From the NCBI RefSeq assembly GCF_005938385.1, contig NZ_VCRA01000024.1:1-64000 (forward strand): 64,000 nt of DNA. Reading direction: 5' to 3'. Below are positions 17,470 through 27,408 of the stretch, piece by piece; the stretch's first letter is position 1; each line of letters opens with the position of its first letter. A program made the translations under genes and the position numbers. The notes beneath the pieces are model-generated. The model had not been told where the DNA came from. It saw only the letters and a program-made list of their open reading frames with translations, and searched no databases. This stretch comes from Paenibacillus mesophilus. GTDB lineage: Bacteria > Bacillota > Bacilli > Paenibacillales > NBRC-103111.

Positions 17470-18792
17470 TTATTTGTTCAGCTGCGCCTCGATGTCCTTG
17501 TTCGTCTTCTCCTCCTGCTCCCTGAGCGCCGTGTTGATATCTTTCTGCTTGAGCAGAACGGCGTTGTAGGCGTTGTTCAAATTGTTGAAGGCGATGCTCT
17601 GGAACTTGCTGACCGGAGCCGCCGGAGCGAACTGCTTCGGAAGGAAAGACTGCGTATTTTTATTTTTCATGAACGGAATTTCCTGACCGTACACTTTCAT
17701 CGCATCGCGGTTTTTCAATACCGGGAATATGCCGTTCATGGCCAAATGCCGCTGGAATTCGTCCGAGGTCAAGTAGGAGATGACCGAGAACGCATCGTCC
17801 TTGTGCTTGCTCGTGTTGTTGATATAGAAGTACGTAGGGTAAGACTGCGGCCCGACATTCGGCTGATCTTTATAAACCGGATACGAGACGACGTCCCAAT
17901 TCAGTCCTTCCTTGAAACGAACCGAGCCGAGCGTACTGAGTGCGAGGAACATCGCCGTCGTCTGGTCTTTCTCGAAAAATTGCAGCTGCTTCGTATAGCC
18001 TACCGTATCCTTGTCGACGCCATTGTTCTGAATATCGTACAGCTTGGTCAGCATGTCGAATACGCCCTTGAAGGCGTCGCCCGTGAACGTCGCTTTGTTC
18101 GTCTTCGGATCGACATACGGGATTGATTTCTGATTCAACAGCGACGTATGCGAGAACGATATGCCGAGTCCCCGGTATTGGAGCTGTCCGTCCGCGCGGG
18201 ACATTTTCTTGGCAAGCTCGTACAAGTCGTCCCAAGTCATCCCGTCCTTCGGATACGCCACGCCGAACTTATCGAACAAATCTTTGTTGTAATACAGTGC
18301 GGTTGTCGTCGTAAACACCGGGAGCCCGTATAGGCCGCCGCCGGCGATTTGCCGTCCGATGTCGACCGTCACCGGCTCCAGACGGGACAGGTCGTAATTT
18401 GTTTTCTTGATCAAATCCGAAACATCGTATTCCATCTTGTAATTGAGCAGCGTTTCCGAAGTTTGCCCGATCGAGTTGAACATGATATCGATCGGCTGTC
18501 CGGCCGTAATCAGCTTATCCAGCGCGGTATCTTTCGTCAAAGCGATAAACTTGGGCGTCACGTGCGGAAACTTCTCTTTGATTTTGCCTCCGAACGTTTT
18601 ATTGAATCCGCTTTCATCGAAATCCCCGGAAGTCGAATAAAAGACGAGCTCGACCGGATCGCGCTTCACCTCTCCCCCTTGCGTTCCCCCGGCCTTTCCG
18701 TCCGCCGCCTGCTGCGGCTTGCCGGCACAGCCCGTCACAACAGCTCCGCTTGCCAGCATCGCGGCGATGAGCAGCATTCCTGTTTTTCTCAT
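17470..18792 (-). CDS. Orphan extracellular solute-binding lipoprotein (440-residue paralogue family)
   Basis: Family 1 binding protein with lipobox VVTGC (Cys22) and the paralogue signature (YYNKDLFDKFGVAYPKDGMTW), plus DINTALREQEEKTN near the C-terminus. GGGAGG sits about 8 nt before the ATG. It is divergent from the AraC regulator at 18927 and lies directly upstream of the large secreted barrel protein at 13751, with a 62-nt gap and no terminator visible. The pairing suggests that it captures a product released by that protein. No permease is adjacent. Confidence 0.9.
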   Translation of the reverse strand: MRKTGMLLIAAMLASGAVVTGCAGKPQQAADGKAGGTQGGEVKRDPVELVFYSTSGDFDESGFNKTFGGKIKEKFPHVTPKFIALTKDTALDKLITAGQPIDIMFNSIGQTSETLLNYKMEYDVSDLIKKTNYDLSRLEPVTVDIGRQIAGGGLYGLPVFTTTTALYYNKDLFDKFGVAYPKDGMTWDDLYELAKKMSRADGQLQYRGLGISFSHTSLLNQKSIPYVDPKTNKATFTGDAFKGVFDMLTKLYDIQNNGVDKDTVGYTKQLQFFEKDQTTAMFLALSTLGSVRFKEGLNWDVVSYPVYKDQPNVGPQSYPTYFYINNTSKHKDDAFSVISYLTSDEFQRHLAMNGIFPVLKNRDAMKVYGQEIPFMKNKNTQSFLPKQFAPAAPVSKFQSIAFNNLNNAYNAVLLKQKDINTALREQEEKTNKDIEAQLNK

Positions 18793-18857
18793 ACCGATTT
18801 CCTCCCTTTTTCTGCACCGTCATTGTTCAGTAACAATCGTTATTGTAGCGAAAATCG

Positions 18858-18888
18858 ATTATACTAGGTATGAACTATGTGCTATCAA
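18858..18888 (-). promoter_or_regulatory. Possible sigma-A promoter of the binding-protein gene
   Basis: On the minus strand TTGATA is followed after 19 nt by TATAAT. The -10 is perfect and the spacing a little long. A small inverted repeat, ACAATCGTTATTGT, lies between it and the gene and could be an operator. Confidence 0.4.
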
Positions 18889-18926
18889 GATGAACAATCT
18901 GATTGAATCGTCGGGAGTGATCGGAT

Positions 18927-19745
18927 TTGACGCCGGAAGCGAATACGGGGCCGCTCGCGGAAGTGCTTCAAGCGGATTATGCCTACCATTTCAAACCGTA
19001 TCAGACGTCTAGAAGGAAGTTAAACTACTACTACTTTCGGCTGCAGGTGGAAGGACAATGCCAGGCGATCGTGCATGGGGAAATGACTCCGATTCATCCG
19101 GGCGACCTGCTGCTGTACCGCCCCGGAGACATTGCGGCGATCCAATTCGTGCGGCCGCCGGAGCAGCCCGCGGGCAAGGCGCTACTCAGCGGCAATTACT
19201 ATATGTCGTGCAGGGGGGCATGGCTCGACGAATGGTGGTCCCGCTCAAGCAAGCCGCAGAAGCTGAAAATTCCGCTTAGCGAAAGCGTTCTTACAATATT
19301 CAAGGAAATCGTGCAGGAGCAGCGGAGATGGAAGGATAAGAAGCCGGAAGTTTCGGATTACCTGCTACGCGTCCTCTGCCTGATGATCGAGCGCAATATG
19401 GACGATCTGGACAAGCACGGGAAAAATCCGTCCTTGCTCGTTCAGCGCATGAGGCAGTACATCATGGAGCATGCCACGTCTCCTCTCAGGCTCGAAGATG
19501 TGGCGAGAGATGCGGGAATCAGCGTGCCCCGGGCCGTGTCGTTGTTCAAATCGGCCTTCAACCAGACGATCATGCAGTATGTGCTGGAAGTGCGGCTCTC
19601 GATCGCCCGCGACCGCATCAAGTTCACGATGACGAATCTGGAGCGGATCGCCGAATCGGCGGGCTTCGGAAGCTATACGTATTTCCACCGGGTGTTCCGT
19701 TCCAAATACGGCATATCGCCGAAACAGTACCGCGATCAAAACTGA
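18927..19745 (+). CDS. AraC-family transcriptional regulator (cupin-type sensor)
   Basis: A 272-residue soluble regulator. The N-terminal half has the beta-rich AraC arm/cupin look (HGEMTPIHPGDLLLYRPGD). The C-terminal half has two helix-turn-helix motifs (RLEDVARDAGISVPRAVSLF and RIAESAGFGSYTYFHRVFRS) and ends in the usual YGISPKQYR. The start is TTG at 18927 with GGGAGTGA 7 nt upstream. It is divergent from the orphan binding protein at 17470, 134 nt apart, and probably switches that gene and the secreted protein behind it. Confidence 0.92.
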   Translation: MTPEANTGPLAEVLQADYAYHFKPYQTSRRKLNYYYFRLQVEGQCQAIVHGEMTPIHPGDLLLYRPGDIAAIQFVRPPEQPAGKALLSGNYYMSCRGAWLDEWWSRSSKPQKLKIPLSESVLTIFKEIVQEQRRWKDKKPEVSDYLLRVLCLMIERNMDDLDKHGKNPSLLVQRMRQYIMEHATSPLRLEDVARDAGISVPRAVSLFKSAFNQTIMQYVLEVRLSIARDRIKFTMTNLERIAESAGFGSYTYFHRVFRSKYGISPKQYRDQN

Positions 19746-19753
19746 ATGCCGTC

Positions 19754-19807
19754 ATAGGAAGCGAAAGAGGCTCGGCCATGATTGGCCGAGCCTCTTTCGC
19801 TTCCTAT
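19754..19807. terminator. Bidirectional terminator with 25-bp perfect stem
   Basis: Arms 19754-19778 and 19783-19807 are perfectly complementary over 25 bp around the loop TGAT. The hairpin sits directly between the convergent stop codons at 19745 and 19809. The stem is unusually long for an intrinsic terminator, and the A/T tracts are within the arms. Confidence 0.8.
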
Positions 19808-19808
19808 G

Positions 19809-21149
19809 CTATTTGGCCGACGAGTTCAGCTCGTCGATCTTCTTGTTGATCGACTCTTCCATATTCCGCAATCCCGTATTCAAGTCCGTCTCGCCCGTAA
19901 ACACTTTCAACAGCGGCGTCCAATAGCTCGCTTGGGTTTGGCCCGACCATTTGTGGAACGGAGCGGGAGCGGCGGACTTGGCCGGGATGACCGGCTTCAG
20001 ATTTTTGCCCGCCAGCTCCGGTACGTCAGCCCCGAACACATCGTTTACCGCTTTGTTTTGCAGGGCGGAGATCGTTCCTTTGCGCGACTGCATCGTCTGG
20101 AACTCGTCGGACAGCAAATACTCGATTACGCGGAACGCTTCCTTCGGATTTTTGGCGCTGGACGTAATTCCGATATACGTAGAGGGAGATTGGGAGCCCA
20201 CCCCCGGCTTGGACGTGAACGAGGGGAGCGAGGCGTAATCCATATTGAACAAATCTTTCGTGACGGTAGCCGGATAAAAGGTCGTCGCTTCCATCGCGGT
20301 AATCCCTTTCACGCCGAACCGGTTCCAGTCCATAATCTCTTTGGCGGCCGGAGTGCCCACTTCATTGCCGGGAATTTGGTAGAAGCGGGAGAAGTTCCGG
20401 ATCAGCTCGTTCCATTGCGAATTATTGACGCTGGCCCGTTCCGTCTTCGAATCGATCCATCCGAGCGACAGCTGGTTGTAGTCGATAACATGAACCGAGA
20501 AATCCATCCCCCGATACTGCACTCCGCCTTCCGTACGAGTCATCTTGCGGGCAAGCTCGTACACCTCGTCCCAAGTCATTCCGTCCCGCGGCGGCGCCAC
20601 GCCGAATTTATCGAACAAATCCTTGTTATAATGCAGGACGACGTTCCTCATCGCCAAAGGCAATCCCGTTACTCCTTTGTTGAAGGTGTCCCGCATGACC
20701 TGGATCGGGCCCGGGTACAGCCGGGTTTGATCGAAATTGAACTCCTTGATCAGCGCGGACATGTCGTAAGCGAGTCCGAATTGCCCCACATCCCGGGGAT
20801 ACGCGATCGGATCGGCGTAAAAAATATCGATCGGCTGACCGGCCGACACGATATCGGCGGCGTTCTTGTTCCCGTAGACGTTAAAGCTGATATGGGGATA
20901 CTTTTTCTGGATGTAGCTCCCGTAAGACTCCATAAATTGTTCCTCTGAAACGTAGCGCCCCCCGTAAATATTCAGTACGACCGGCTCGAGTTTTTCTATG
21001 GGGGTGCTTTTCTCCTGCTTCTGCCCCGTCTGATCACCCGCAGCGCCCGTCTGCCCGCCGGATGAACAGGCCGATACCAGCGTCGTCGCCGCTATGGCAG
21101 CAGCAAGAAAACAACGCGATCCATGAAACCGACTTTTCCCCTTGTTCAT
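19809..21149 (-). CDS. Orphan extracellular solute-binding lipoprotein (440-residue paralogue family)
   Basis: A 446-residue family 1 binding protein with lipobox LVSAC (Cys28) and a Gly/Gln-rich linker. It has the paralogue motif (HYNKDLFDKFGVAPPRDGMTW) and a C-terminal DLNTGLRNMEESIN. AAGGAG lies about 10 nt before the ATG. It stands alone, with no permease or enzyme gene behind it, and is divergent from the AraC gene at 21320. It is the clearest case here of a minimal regulator plus binding-protein pair. Confidence 0.9.
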   Translation of the reverse strand: MNKGKSRFHGSRCFLAAAIAATTLVSACSSGGQTGAAGDQTGQKQEKSTPIEKLEPVVLNIYGGRYVSEEQFMESYGSYIQKKYPHISFNVYGNKNAADIVSAGQPIDIFYADPIAYPRDVGQFGLAYDMSALIKEFNFDQTRLYPGPIQVMRDTFNKGVTGLPLAMRNVVLHYNKDLFDKFGVAPPRDGMTWDEVYELARKMTRTEGGVQYRGMDFSVHVIDYNQLSLGWIDSKTERASVNNSQWNELIRNFSRFYQIPGNEVGTPAAKEIMDWNRFGVKGITAMEATTFYPATVTKDLFNMDYASLPSFTSKPGVGSQSPSTYIGITSSAKNPKEAFRVIEYLLSDEFQTMQSRKGTISALQNKAVNDVFGADVPELAGKNLKPVIPAKSAAPAPFHKWSGQTQASYWTPLLKVFTGETDLNTGLRNMEESINKKIDELNSSAK

Positions 21150-21279
21150 TCTTTGTTCGTCTCCTTCGTATATCGTAATGAATCGACTCTACTCCACTAT
21201 ATAGGAGAGCGGCGCTATGTGACGGTCAATAATTGAGGTTGCAGAGGTCACTTTTATTTATACCGGAGGAATACAGGTA

Positions 21280-21288
21280 TGCTACAAT
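21280..21288 (+). promoter_or_regulatory. Possible extended -10 promoter of the AraC gene
   Basis: TGCTACAAT (TGn plus -10) lies 31 nt before the ATG at 21320. No good -35 box is seen at the right distance. Confidence 0.35.
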
Positions 21289-21319
21289 ATAACAAAAAAC
21301 AGTTGCGAAGGAGACGCTC

Positions 21320-22195
21320 ATGGTATTCTCCCCTCGATACGAAGACGCCTTGAAGCACGATCTTTACGGAAAAAGCCGGCTGCCCCTTTTTATTATGGAG
21401 AAGCATATGCCGAGACATTATCCGCTTCATCATCATAATTTCGCGGAGCTCAGTCTTGTTGTCGACGGAACGGGTACGGAGATTTTAAACGGAAAGCCCC
21501 ACCGCTTCAAGCGGGGTACGGTCTCTTTTTTGCTGCCGCACCATATTCACGAAATCCGGTTGGAAACGCCAACGGTCCATAAATTCAACTGCATGTTCGA
21601 CATCCATTTGCTGTTCTTGAGCTCATCCGATCAGGAGTTCGGCAACTATTTGCTGCAAACCGGCCAAAATCTTCCCTCCCACTACGATTTGAATGAAGAG
21701 CAAACGTTATATATGATCGGCTGCTTCGAGACCATGAAGCGCGAATATGAAAGCAACTTTTTCGCCAAAGAAACCTCTCTCCGCTCTAAGCTGCTGGAGA
21801 CATTGGTTTTTTTGACCCGGACGTTGGTCACGACTACGGAGCCTGACTCCTCGGCCGTCCAATCGCAGAGCAGCGTGCTGGAGCTGTTGAACTACATGCA
21901 CTTGCATTACAACGAGGAGCTGTCCTTGACGAATTTGGCCGATCATTATCATTGGAATGCATCCTACGCGAGCCGCTTGTTCAAGCAGCATGTCGGTCAA
22001 ACGTTCATCCACTATCTCCATTCCTTGCGCGTCGGAAGGGCAGCCAGTCTGCTTGCGACAACCGATATGGACATCGTCGACATCTCCGTCGAAGTAGGCT
22101 TCGATCATGCCAGAACGCTACGCCGGGCGTTCAAGAAGCTGAAAGGAATGTCACCGAAGCAATATCGGGAAAAGTACCGGTCCGGCTCTTCGTAA
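21320..22195 (+). CDS. AraC-family transcriptional regulator
   Basis: A 291-residue regulator. The N-terminal cupin-like half contains RHYPLHHHNFAELSLVVDG, the usual ligand-binding strand pattern. The C-terminal AraC domain has SLTNLADHYHWNASYASRLF and DISVEVGFDHARTLRRAFKK and ends MSPKQYREKY. AAGGAG is 6 nt before the ATG. It is divergent from the solitary binding protein at 19809 (170-nt gap), its presumed target. Confidence 0.92.
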   Translation: MVFSPRYEDALKHDLYGKSRLPLFIMEKHMPRHYPLHHHNFAELSLVVDGTGTEILNGKPHRFKRGTVSFLLPHHIHEIRLETPTVHKFNCMFDIHLLFLSSSDQEFGNYLLQTGQNLPSHYDLNEEQTLYMIGCFETMKREYESNFFAKETSLRSKLLETLVFLTRTLVTTTEPDSSAVQSQSSVLELLNYMHLHYNEELSLTNLADHYHWNASYASRLFKQHVGQTFIHYLHSLRVGRAASLLATTDMDIVDISVEVGFDHARTLRRAFKKLKGMSPKQYREKYRSGSS

Positions 22196-22266
22196 TCCAG
22201 TCCGTAGCCAGGGTGAGCCCTGGAGGAGATGATACGAGCCGCCTCGCATACAGCCTTCAAAACGTA

Positions 22267-22302
22267 CAAGCCGGACAATCGTCGAGACGATCGTCCGGCT
22301 TG
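22267..22302. terminator. Bidirectional intrinsic terminator
   Basis: CAAGCCGGAC pairs with GTCCGGCTTG, with an inner stem ATCGTC/GACGAT. It lies between convergent genes ending at 22195 and 22315. Confidence 0.8.
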
Positions 22303-22314
22303 CGGCTATATGTC

Positions 22315-25300
22315 TTATTTATTGATCAGCTTCGCGCTTATCAGCAATTCGTAAACGAGCTTTGCCGTTTCCGCGCGGGTGATCGTCTGCTTCGGCGCAA
22401 TTCCCGACTCCCTGCCTTGGACCAAACCGGCTGACACGGCAGCCGCTACGCTGTCTTTGGCCCAAGTGGCAATCTGATTCGAATCCGGATACGATGCCAG
22501 CACACGTTCCGCATCCTGAACGGCCGTTTGCAGTCCGGCCAGCTTCATCGCCTTGCGCAGCATGACCATCGCCTGCTCGCGGGTAATCATCTGCCCGGGC
22601 TGGAACGTTCCGTCCTCGAATCCCTCGATGAGTCCGTATTCCCATGCCTTGCTCACTGCCCCGTAGTACCAATCGCCTTCCAACACATCGCTGAACCGTC
22701 TGCTGCCGCCATTGTCTCCGAGTCCCAGCGCCCGTACGGCGATCGCCGCGAATTCGGCACGCGTAATGGACAAATCCGGCTCGAATCTCCGGCCGTCAAC
22801 GCCGTTCACGACTTTGCGCGACGCCATGTCGTTGATGATGCTTTCGGCCCAATGGCGCGCAGTGTCAGCGAAAGACTGCGGATTCCAGATGACCGAATAC
22901 GGACTGTTCGTCAAGCTGTTGATTCTCGCATACCATTTTCCGTCTCTTTCGACGATGTACGTCGGCACGTGGGTAACGGTGCCGTCCGGGTTGATCACGA
23001 TCCCGGTCGTAATCTTGCTCGGATCGATGCCGTCCGGCAGCTTGATTTCGCGCTCGACATACGCCGTAAATGTCTTAATCTCCACAGTTTCGCCATCGTA
23101 GGTAGCCGTAACGGTGAAGTTGACCGGCGTTACGATCGGAGTAAAAGCTTGCTCCCCCGCCGTCCGGTTTAACAGCCCGGATTGCTCCGCCGACGCTGCG
23201 GAAATTTCCACCCTCACCCGGATATCCGCAAGCGACAGCTGCTCGCCGAACAGCTTGGATACGTCGTCAATATTAATTTGCGCGGCAGGCAGCGTGTAGC
23301 TGGCGCTGCCGGTATCGATCACGAGGACGGCTTGCTTGCCTTCCATCAGCTTGACGATGGCGCCGTTCAGCTCGCCGGCTACTTTATCCGCTTGTACGGT
23401 GACCGGAATCGTAATGACTGCACCTGTTCCCTCTTGCCCGATGCGGAAAGCGATTTTGTCCGGATCGAGCGTGACGACGATCGTCCGCTGTCCACCGCTT
23501 TCCTCTACCTTCGCTTGGGCCAATTGGTTTTGGCGGTCTCCGTTTACGATCACCTCGACTCCCGGATTGCTGGGTGCAGGAGTCGACGGCGTAGGTGTCT
23601 CGGGAGGATTGCCCGGCTCTTCCGTAGGACCGCCGCCTCCGCCGCCCGAACCTCCTGGAGTTTCTACCACATCGGTAACTGTTACCGTGAATGGTTTCTC
23701 ATAGAAGAGCGTACCATCGCTTACCCATACTCGAATCGTGTACTTGTTCTTCGTCTCATAGTCGAACGTTACTGCTGCCTTCAGCACATTGCCATCAATC
23801 GTAAAGCTTGCGTTGTCTTCGCTTCCTTCGCCGCTGACCATTTGGTACGTGTACGTCTCTCCTTGGTCCGGATCGGTCGCGCTGAAGGTTCCGATCCGGG
23901 TGCCGATAGGCGCGTTCTCCGTTATCGTCGTTCCGTCCAAAGTGAGCGCCGTCGGCGCTTCCTTCACATCCGTAATCGAGATCACGAACGGTTTTGCGTA
24001 GCTGTTGACGGAATCACTTACACTTGCTCGAATACGGTAGGACGATTTCATCACGTAATCGAACGAAGCCGCTGCACGCAGCACATTGCCGTCGATCGTA
24101 AAGCTGGTGTTGTCTTCGCTTCCCTCACCGCTGACCAATTGGTACGTGTAGGTTTCTCCTTGGTCGGGATCGGTTACGCTAAATGCTCCGATTCGAGTGC
24201 CGACAGACGCGTTCTCCGCTATCGTTGCTCCGTCCAGCGCTAGGGCCGTCGGTGCTTCCTTCACATCTGTAATGGAGATTACGAACGGTTTCGCATAACT
24301 GTAGACGGAGTCACTTACACTTGCTCGTATACGGTAGGACGATTTCGTCTCGTAATCGAACGAAGCCGCTGCACGCAGCACATTGCCGTCGATCGTAAAG
24401 CCGGCGTTGTCTTCACTTCCTTCGCCGCTTACCAGTTGGTACGTGTATGTCTCTCCTTGGTCCGGATCGGTCGCGCTGAATGCTCCGATTCGGGTGCCTA
24501 TAGGCGCGTTCTCCGCTATCGTTGCTCCGTCCAGCGCGAGGGCCGTCGGTGCTTCTTTCACATCCGTAATCGAGATTACGAACGGTTTCGCGTAGCTGTA
24601 GACGGCACCGTACACGGAATCCAACACTTGTACGCGAATGTTGTAGCTCGTTCTGGATTCATAATCGAAAGAAGCGTTCGTTCTCAAGATCGTCCCGTCG
24701 ATCGTAAAGTTGGCATTGTCGGCATCGCCTGCTCCCGCTGTCAAAGCAACGAGATTGACGCTGCCCGCATTGGGTGCCGATGAGGCGAAAGTACCGACAG
24801 GCGTACCGATCGGGGCGTTTTCCGCTGTCGATGCATGCGACAGCATAAGCTCGGTCGGCGATTCGGCCACATCTTGTACGAGAATGGCGAACGATTTCGA
24901 GTAGCTGTAAACTGCATCGTTTACGCTGACGCGAATGCTGTACGACTGTTTCGTTTCGTAATCAAAAGAGGCTGTCGTCTGCAGCATATTGCCGACGATG
25001 GCAAAGCTGCCGTTGTCCGTGTCTCCTGTGCCGCTGGCAAATTGGTACGTATACGTCTCGCCTGCATCCTGATCGACGCTGCCAAGAGTTCCGACCGGCG
25101 TACCGATCGGGGCATTCTCCGCAACGATCGCACCTGATAGCGTAATATCCGTGGGCGCTTCCTTCACATCCGTGACGGTGATCGTGAATGGTTTCGCGTA
25201 TGTGTACACCGCATCGCTTACGCTGACGCGAATACTGTACGAATTTTTCGCTTCATAGTTGAAAGCTTCGGACGTCTGCAGCATATTGCCGACAATCGTG

Positions 25301-27303
25301 AAGCTGCCGTTGTCCGTATCTCCTGTGCCGCTTACCAGTTGGTATATGTACGTCTCGCCCGCGTCCGGATCGACGTTTCCTAGCGTGCCGACAGGAGTAC
25401 CGATCGGAGCATTCTCTACAACTGTCGCGCCACTCAACGTCACATCGGTCGGCGCTTCCTTCACGTCGGCGACGGTGATCGTGAGTGCTTTCTCGAAGGT
25501 GAGGTTCCCCGAATCCATAGTTTGAACGCGGATTTTGTACTCCTTTTTCGTTTCGTAATCGAACACCGCATTCGTAACGAGCGCGCCGCCGGAAATCGAG
25601 AAGCTGCCGTTGTCGTCGCTTCCGGTACCCGGAACCAAGCTATAGGCGAATGTATCGCTCGCGTCCGGGTCCGTCGTGCTGAACGTGCCGATTACGGTTC
25701 CCGAACTTTTATTTTCCGTTATCGACACCGCAGACAAATTCAACCCGGTCGGCGCTTGATTCGGGAACAGCCACTTCAATACGGGAGATTGATTCGGCCG
25801 AATCATCCATACGTTCGTAAAATCCCATTGCTCGAACGTGCTTTGCTGCTGCATCTCCGTCGTCGTCTTGGCATCTCCGGCTCCCCTGCTCGTCGTTTGT
25901 CCAGTCGTATCCTTATTCCAGTAGCTGGATGTTATCGACCCGGCGGGAGCGTCCGGCTCGCTGTTGGAGCCTCCTACTAGCCCGCCCTTAGGGGAACCGA
26001 GGCTTTGCACAAAACCGGTAGCATAAACATTGCTTATAGTAGCGCTAGCCATCTTGCCTGCCAGTCCTCCCACATAGTTGAAACCAAAGGCACTTGTTGA
26101 TGAGTATGCATCCGTAATTGTGCCGTTTTCAATTAGCCCGATCAAGCCGCCTATCTGATTTACACCTTGAACAGTGCCACCGGAAAAGCTTTCCGAGACC
26201 GTACCTGTTTGCATCCTGCCGATTAAGCCTCCAGCATTATCGCCATTAGCCAAAACATTGCCTATAGCCGCACTTCGGGTCATCGGCCCGGCGCCTGTAT
26301 GATAGCCAACGATGCCGCCAACATTCCCTCCGCCTACAACAATCCCATTGAAGAGGGCTTTGTCGATCGTTCCGGAATTATTTGAACCTACGACCCCGCC
26401 GGTATAGGAGCCTTCGGTTATACTTGAATTAGTAACATTTCCAATTACGGAAACATTCGATACTTTGGCCCCCGAATCCATCCTTCCGACAAGTCCGCCG
26501 ACCGTGTTATATCCGTTGACCCCGTATAGGCCGATCATGAGCTTCATATTTTGGATGTCCGCAGAACCTCCGATCTGCCCGAATAATCCTACATTAGAAT
26601 CGGAGGGGGAGCGATCGGTCCATAGACCGCTGATTGTTTTTCCATTCCCATCGAAATTACCGTAGAAATTGATCGGCTGCCAGCCCCTATTTATGGGCGT
26701 TTTGGATCCAATATAGCTGGACAGATCGAGATCGGCCATCAGCTTGTAGGCAGAATTGTTGTTATGAGGCCAAGGGTAATCTTTCAACAACAGGAATTGC
26801 TTCACCGTCCAGATCCGAAACGGATCGTCGACCGTACCGTTTCCCCACATCGATACGTGCAAGTTTACCGTGTACTCCCCGAAATTGCTGGAGTTGGACG
26901 CATCGATAACTTTTATTTTCAATTGACTCGAATCCAGCGTCACAGGGATGTCGTAGTTCGTCACACCGCCCTGCTGAGTGACGGTATCGGTATTGTCCAG
27001 CGTCACCTTCACCGTATCTCCGGGATTGACGGGAAGCGCCGTAATTCGGGCGGTCTGCGTATCCTCGAAAAACCGGATATTGAATGTAGTTTCATTCGGT
27101 GATGATACGAGCGTAACGCCTCTGAACGGCAAATCTCGGCTGTTTTGGTCCGAGAATACGAGCGTCTGCAGCTTCGGAGCCGGCGCAGGGATAGCCTGAA
27201 CGCCCCCGGAAGGCACGACAGCCAGTCCGCTTGCGGCAACAACTACGGCGAGCAGCAGCATGCCTATCGCCTTTTTGAGATCATATCGATTTCTTCTCTT
27301 CAA
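22315..27303 (-). CDS. Giant S-layer-anchored surface protein with GLUG and seven cadherin-type repeats
   Basis: A 1,662-residue secreted protein with a signal peptide ending near GGVQAIP. Layout: an N-terminal beta-rich domain (about 48-160); a run of GLUG-type repeats (about 218-470, pattern GGLVGR/GGIVGY/GGLIG); and seven cadherin-like repeats of about 99 residues (about 515-1213, each with ENAPIGT.IG and TDPD..ETYTYQLVSG). A GGSGGGGGG/PETPTPSTP linker and a beta-rich domain follow, then three SLH domains (about 1474-1658) that should bind pyruvylated secondary wall polymer. The start is TTG with AGAGGTG upstream. It lies 139 nt behind the orphan binding protein at 27443 on the same strand, though a terminator-like hairpin sits between them. 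A role in adhesion or substrate attachment is inferred. Confidence 0.9.
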   Translation of the reverse strand: MKRRNRYDLKKAIGMLLLAVVVAASGLAVVPSGGVQAIPAPAPKLQTLVFSDQNSRDLPFRGVTLVSSPNETTFNIRFFEDTQTARITALPVNPGDTVKVTLDNTDTVTQQGGVTNYDIPVTLDSSQLKIKVIDASNSSNFGEYTVNLHVSMWGNGTVDDPFRIWTVKQFLLLKDYPWPHNNNSAYKLMADLDLSSYIGSKTPINRGWQPINFYGNFDGNGKTISGLWTDRSPSDSNVGLFGQIGGSADIQNMKLMIGLYGVNGYNTVGGLVGRMDSGAKVSNVSVIGNVTNSSITEGSYTGGVVGSNNSGTIDKALFNGIVVGGGNVGGIVGYHTGAGPMTRSAAIGNVLANGDNAGGLIGRMQTGTVSESFSGGTVQGVNQIGGLIGLIENGTITDAYSSTSAFGFNYVGGLAGKMASATISNVYATGFVQSLGSPKGGLVGGSNSEPDAPAGSITSSYWNKDTTGQTTSRGAGDAKTTTEMQQQSTFEQWDFTNVWMIRPNQSPVLKWLFPNQAPTGLNLSAVSITENKSSGTVIGTFSTTDPDASDTFAYSLVPGTGSDDNGSFSISGGALVTNAVFDYETKKEYKIRVQTMDSGNLTFEKALTITVADVKEAPTDVTLSGATVVENAPIGTPVGTLGNVDPDAGETYIYQLVSGTGDTDNGSFTIVGNMLQTSEAFNYEAKNSYSIRVSVSDAVYTYAKPFTITVTDVKEAPTDITLSGAIVAENAPIGTPVGTLGSVDQDAGETYTYQFASGTGDTDNGSFAIVGNMLQTTASFDYETKQSYSIRVSVNDAVYSYSKSFAILVQDVAESPTELMLSHASTAENAPIGTPVGTFASSAPNAGSVNLVALTAGAGDADNANFTIDGTILRTNASFDYESRTSYNIRVQVLDSVYGAVYSYAKPFVISITDVKEAPTALALDGATIAENAPIGTRIGAFSATDPDQGETYTYQLVSGEGSEDNAGFTIDGNVLRAAASFDYETKSSYRIRASVSDSVYSYAKPFVISITDVKEAPTALALDGATIAENASVGTRIGAFSVTDPDQGETYTYQLVSGEGSEDNTSFTIDGNVLRAAASFDYVMKSSYRIRASVSDSVNSYAKPFVISITDVKEAPTALTLDGTTITENAPIGTRIGTFSATDPDQGETYTYQMVSGEGSEDNASFTIDGNVLKAAVTFDYETKNKYTIRVWVSDGTLFYEKPFTVTVTDVVETPGGSGGGGGGPTEEPGNPPETPTPSTPAPSNPGVEVIVNGDRQNQLAQAKVEESGGQRTIVVTLDPDKIAFRIGQEGTGAVITIPVTVQADKVAGELNGAIVKLMEGKQAVLVIDTGSASYTLPAAQINIDDVSKLFGEQLSLADIRVRVEISAASAEQSGLLNRTAGEQAFTPIVTPVNFTVTATYDGETVEIKTFTAYVEREIKLPDGIDPSKITTGIVINPDGTVTHVPTYIVERDGKWYARINSLTNSPYSVIWNPQSFADTARHWAESIINDMASRKVVNGVDGRRFEPDLSITRAEFAAIAVRALGLGDNGGSRRFSDVLEGDWYYGAVSKAWEYGLIEGFEDGTFQPGQMITREQAMVMLRKAMKLAGLQTAVQDAERVLASYPDSNQIATWAKDSVAAAVSAGLVQGRESGIAPKQTITRAETAKLVYELLISAKLINK
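23650..25750 (-). repeat. Intragenic tandem repeat (cadherin-coding, period about 297 nt)
   Basis: Seven in-frame repeats inside the surface-protein gene. The last three in coding order (about 23.65-24.6 kb) are nearly identical at the DNA level. For example, the block around GAGATTACGAACGGTTTCGC recurs at roughly 23.98, 24.27 and 24.57 kb, about 297 nt apart. The earlier repeats are more diverged. This indicates recent duplication or gene conversion at one end of the array. Confidence 0.85.
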
Positions 27304-27408
27304 TCACTTTCACCTCTTAAGTTGTTCGGTTTCGACACGATTAGTCCTTAAGACCCGCATCACCGATCATCATACCAGAGAGGCACTCTACAAATTCTAA
27401 ACAAAATA

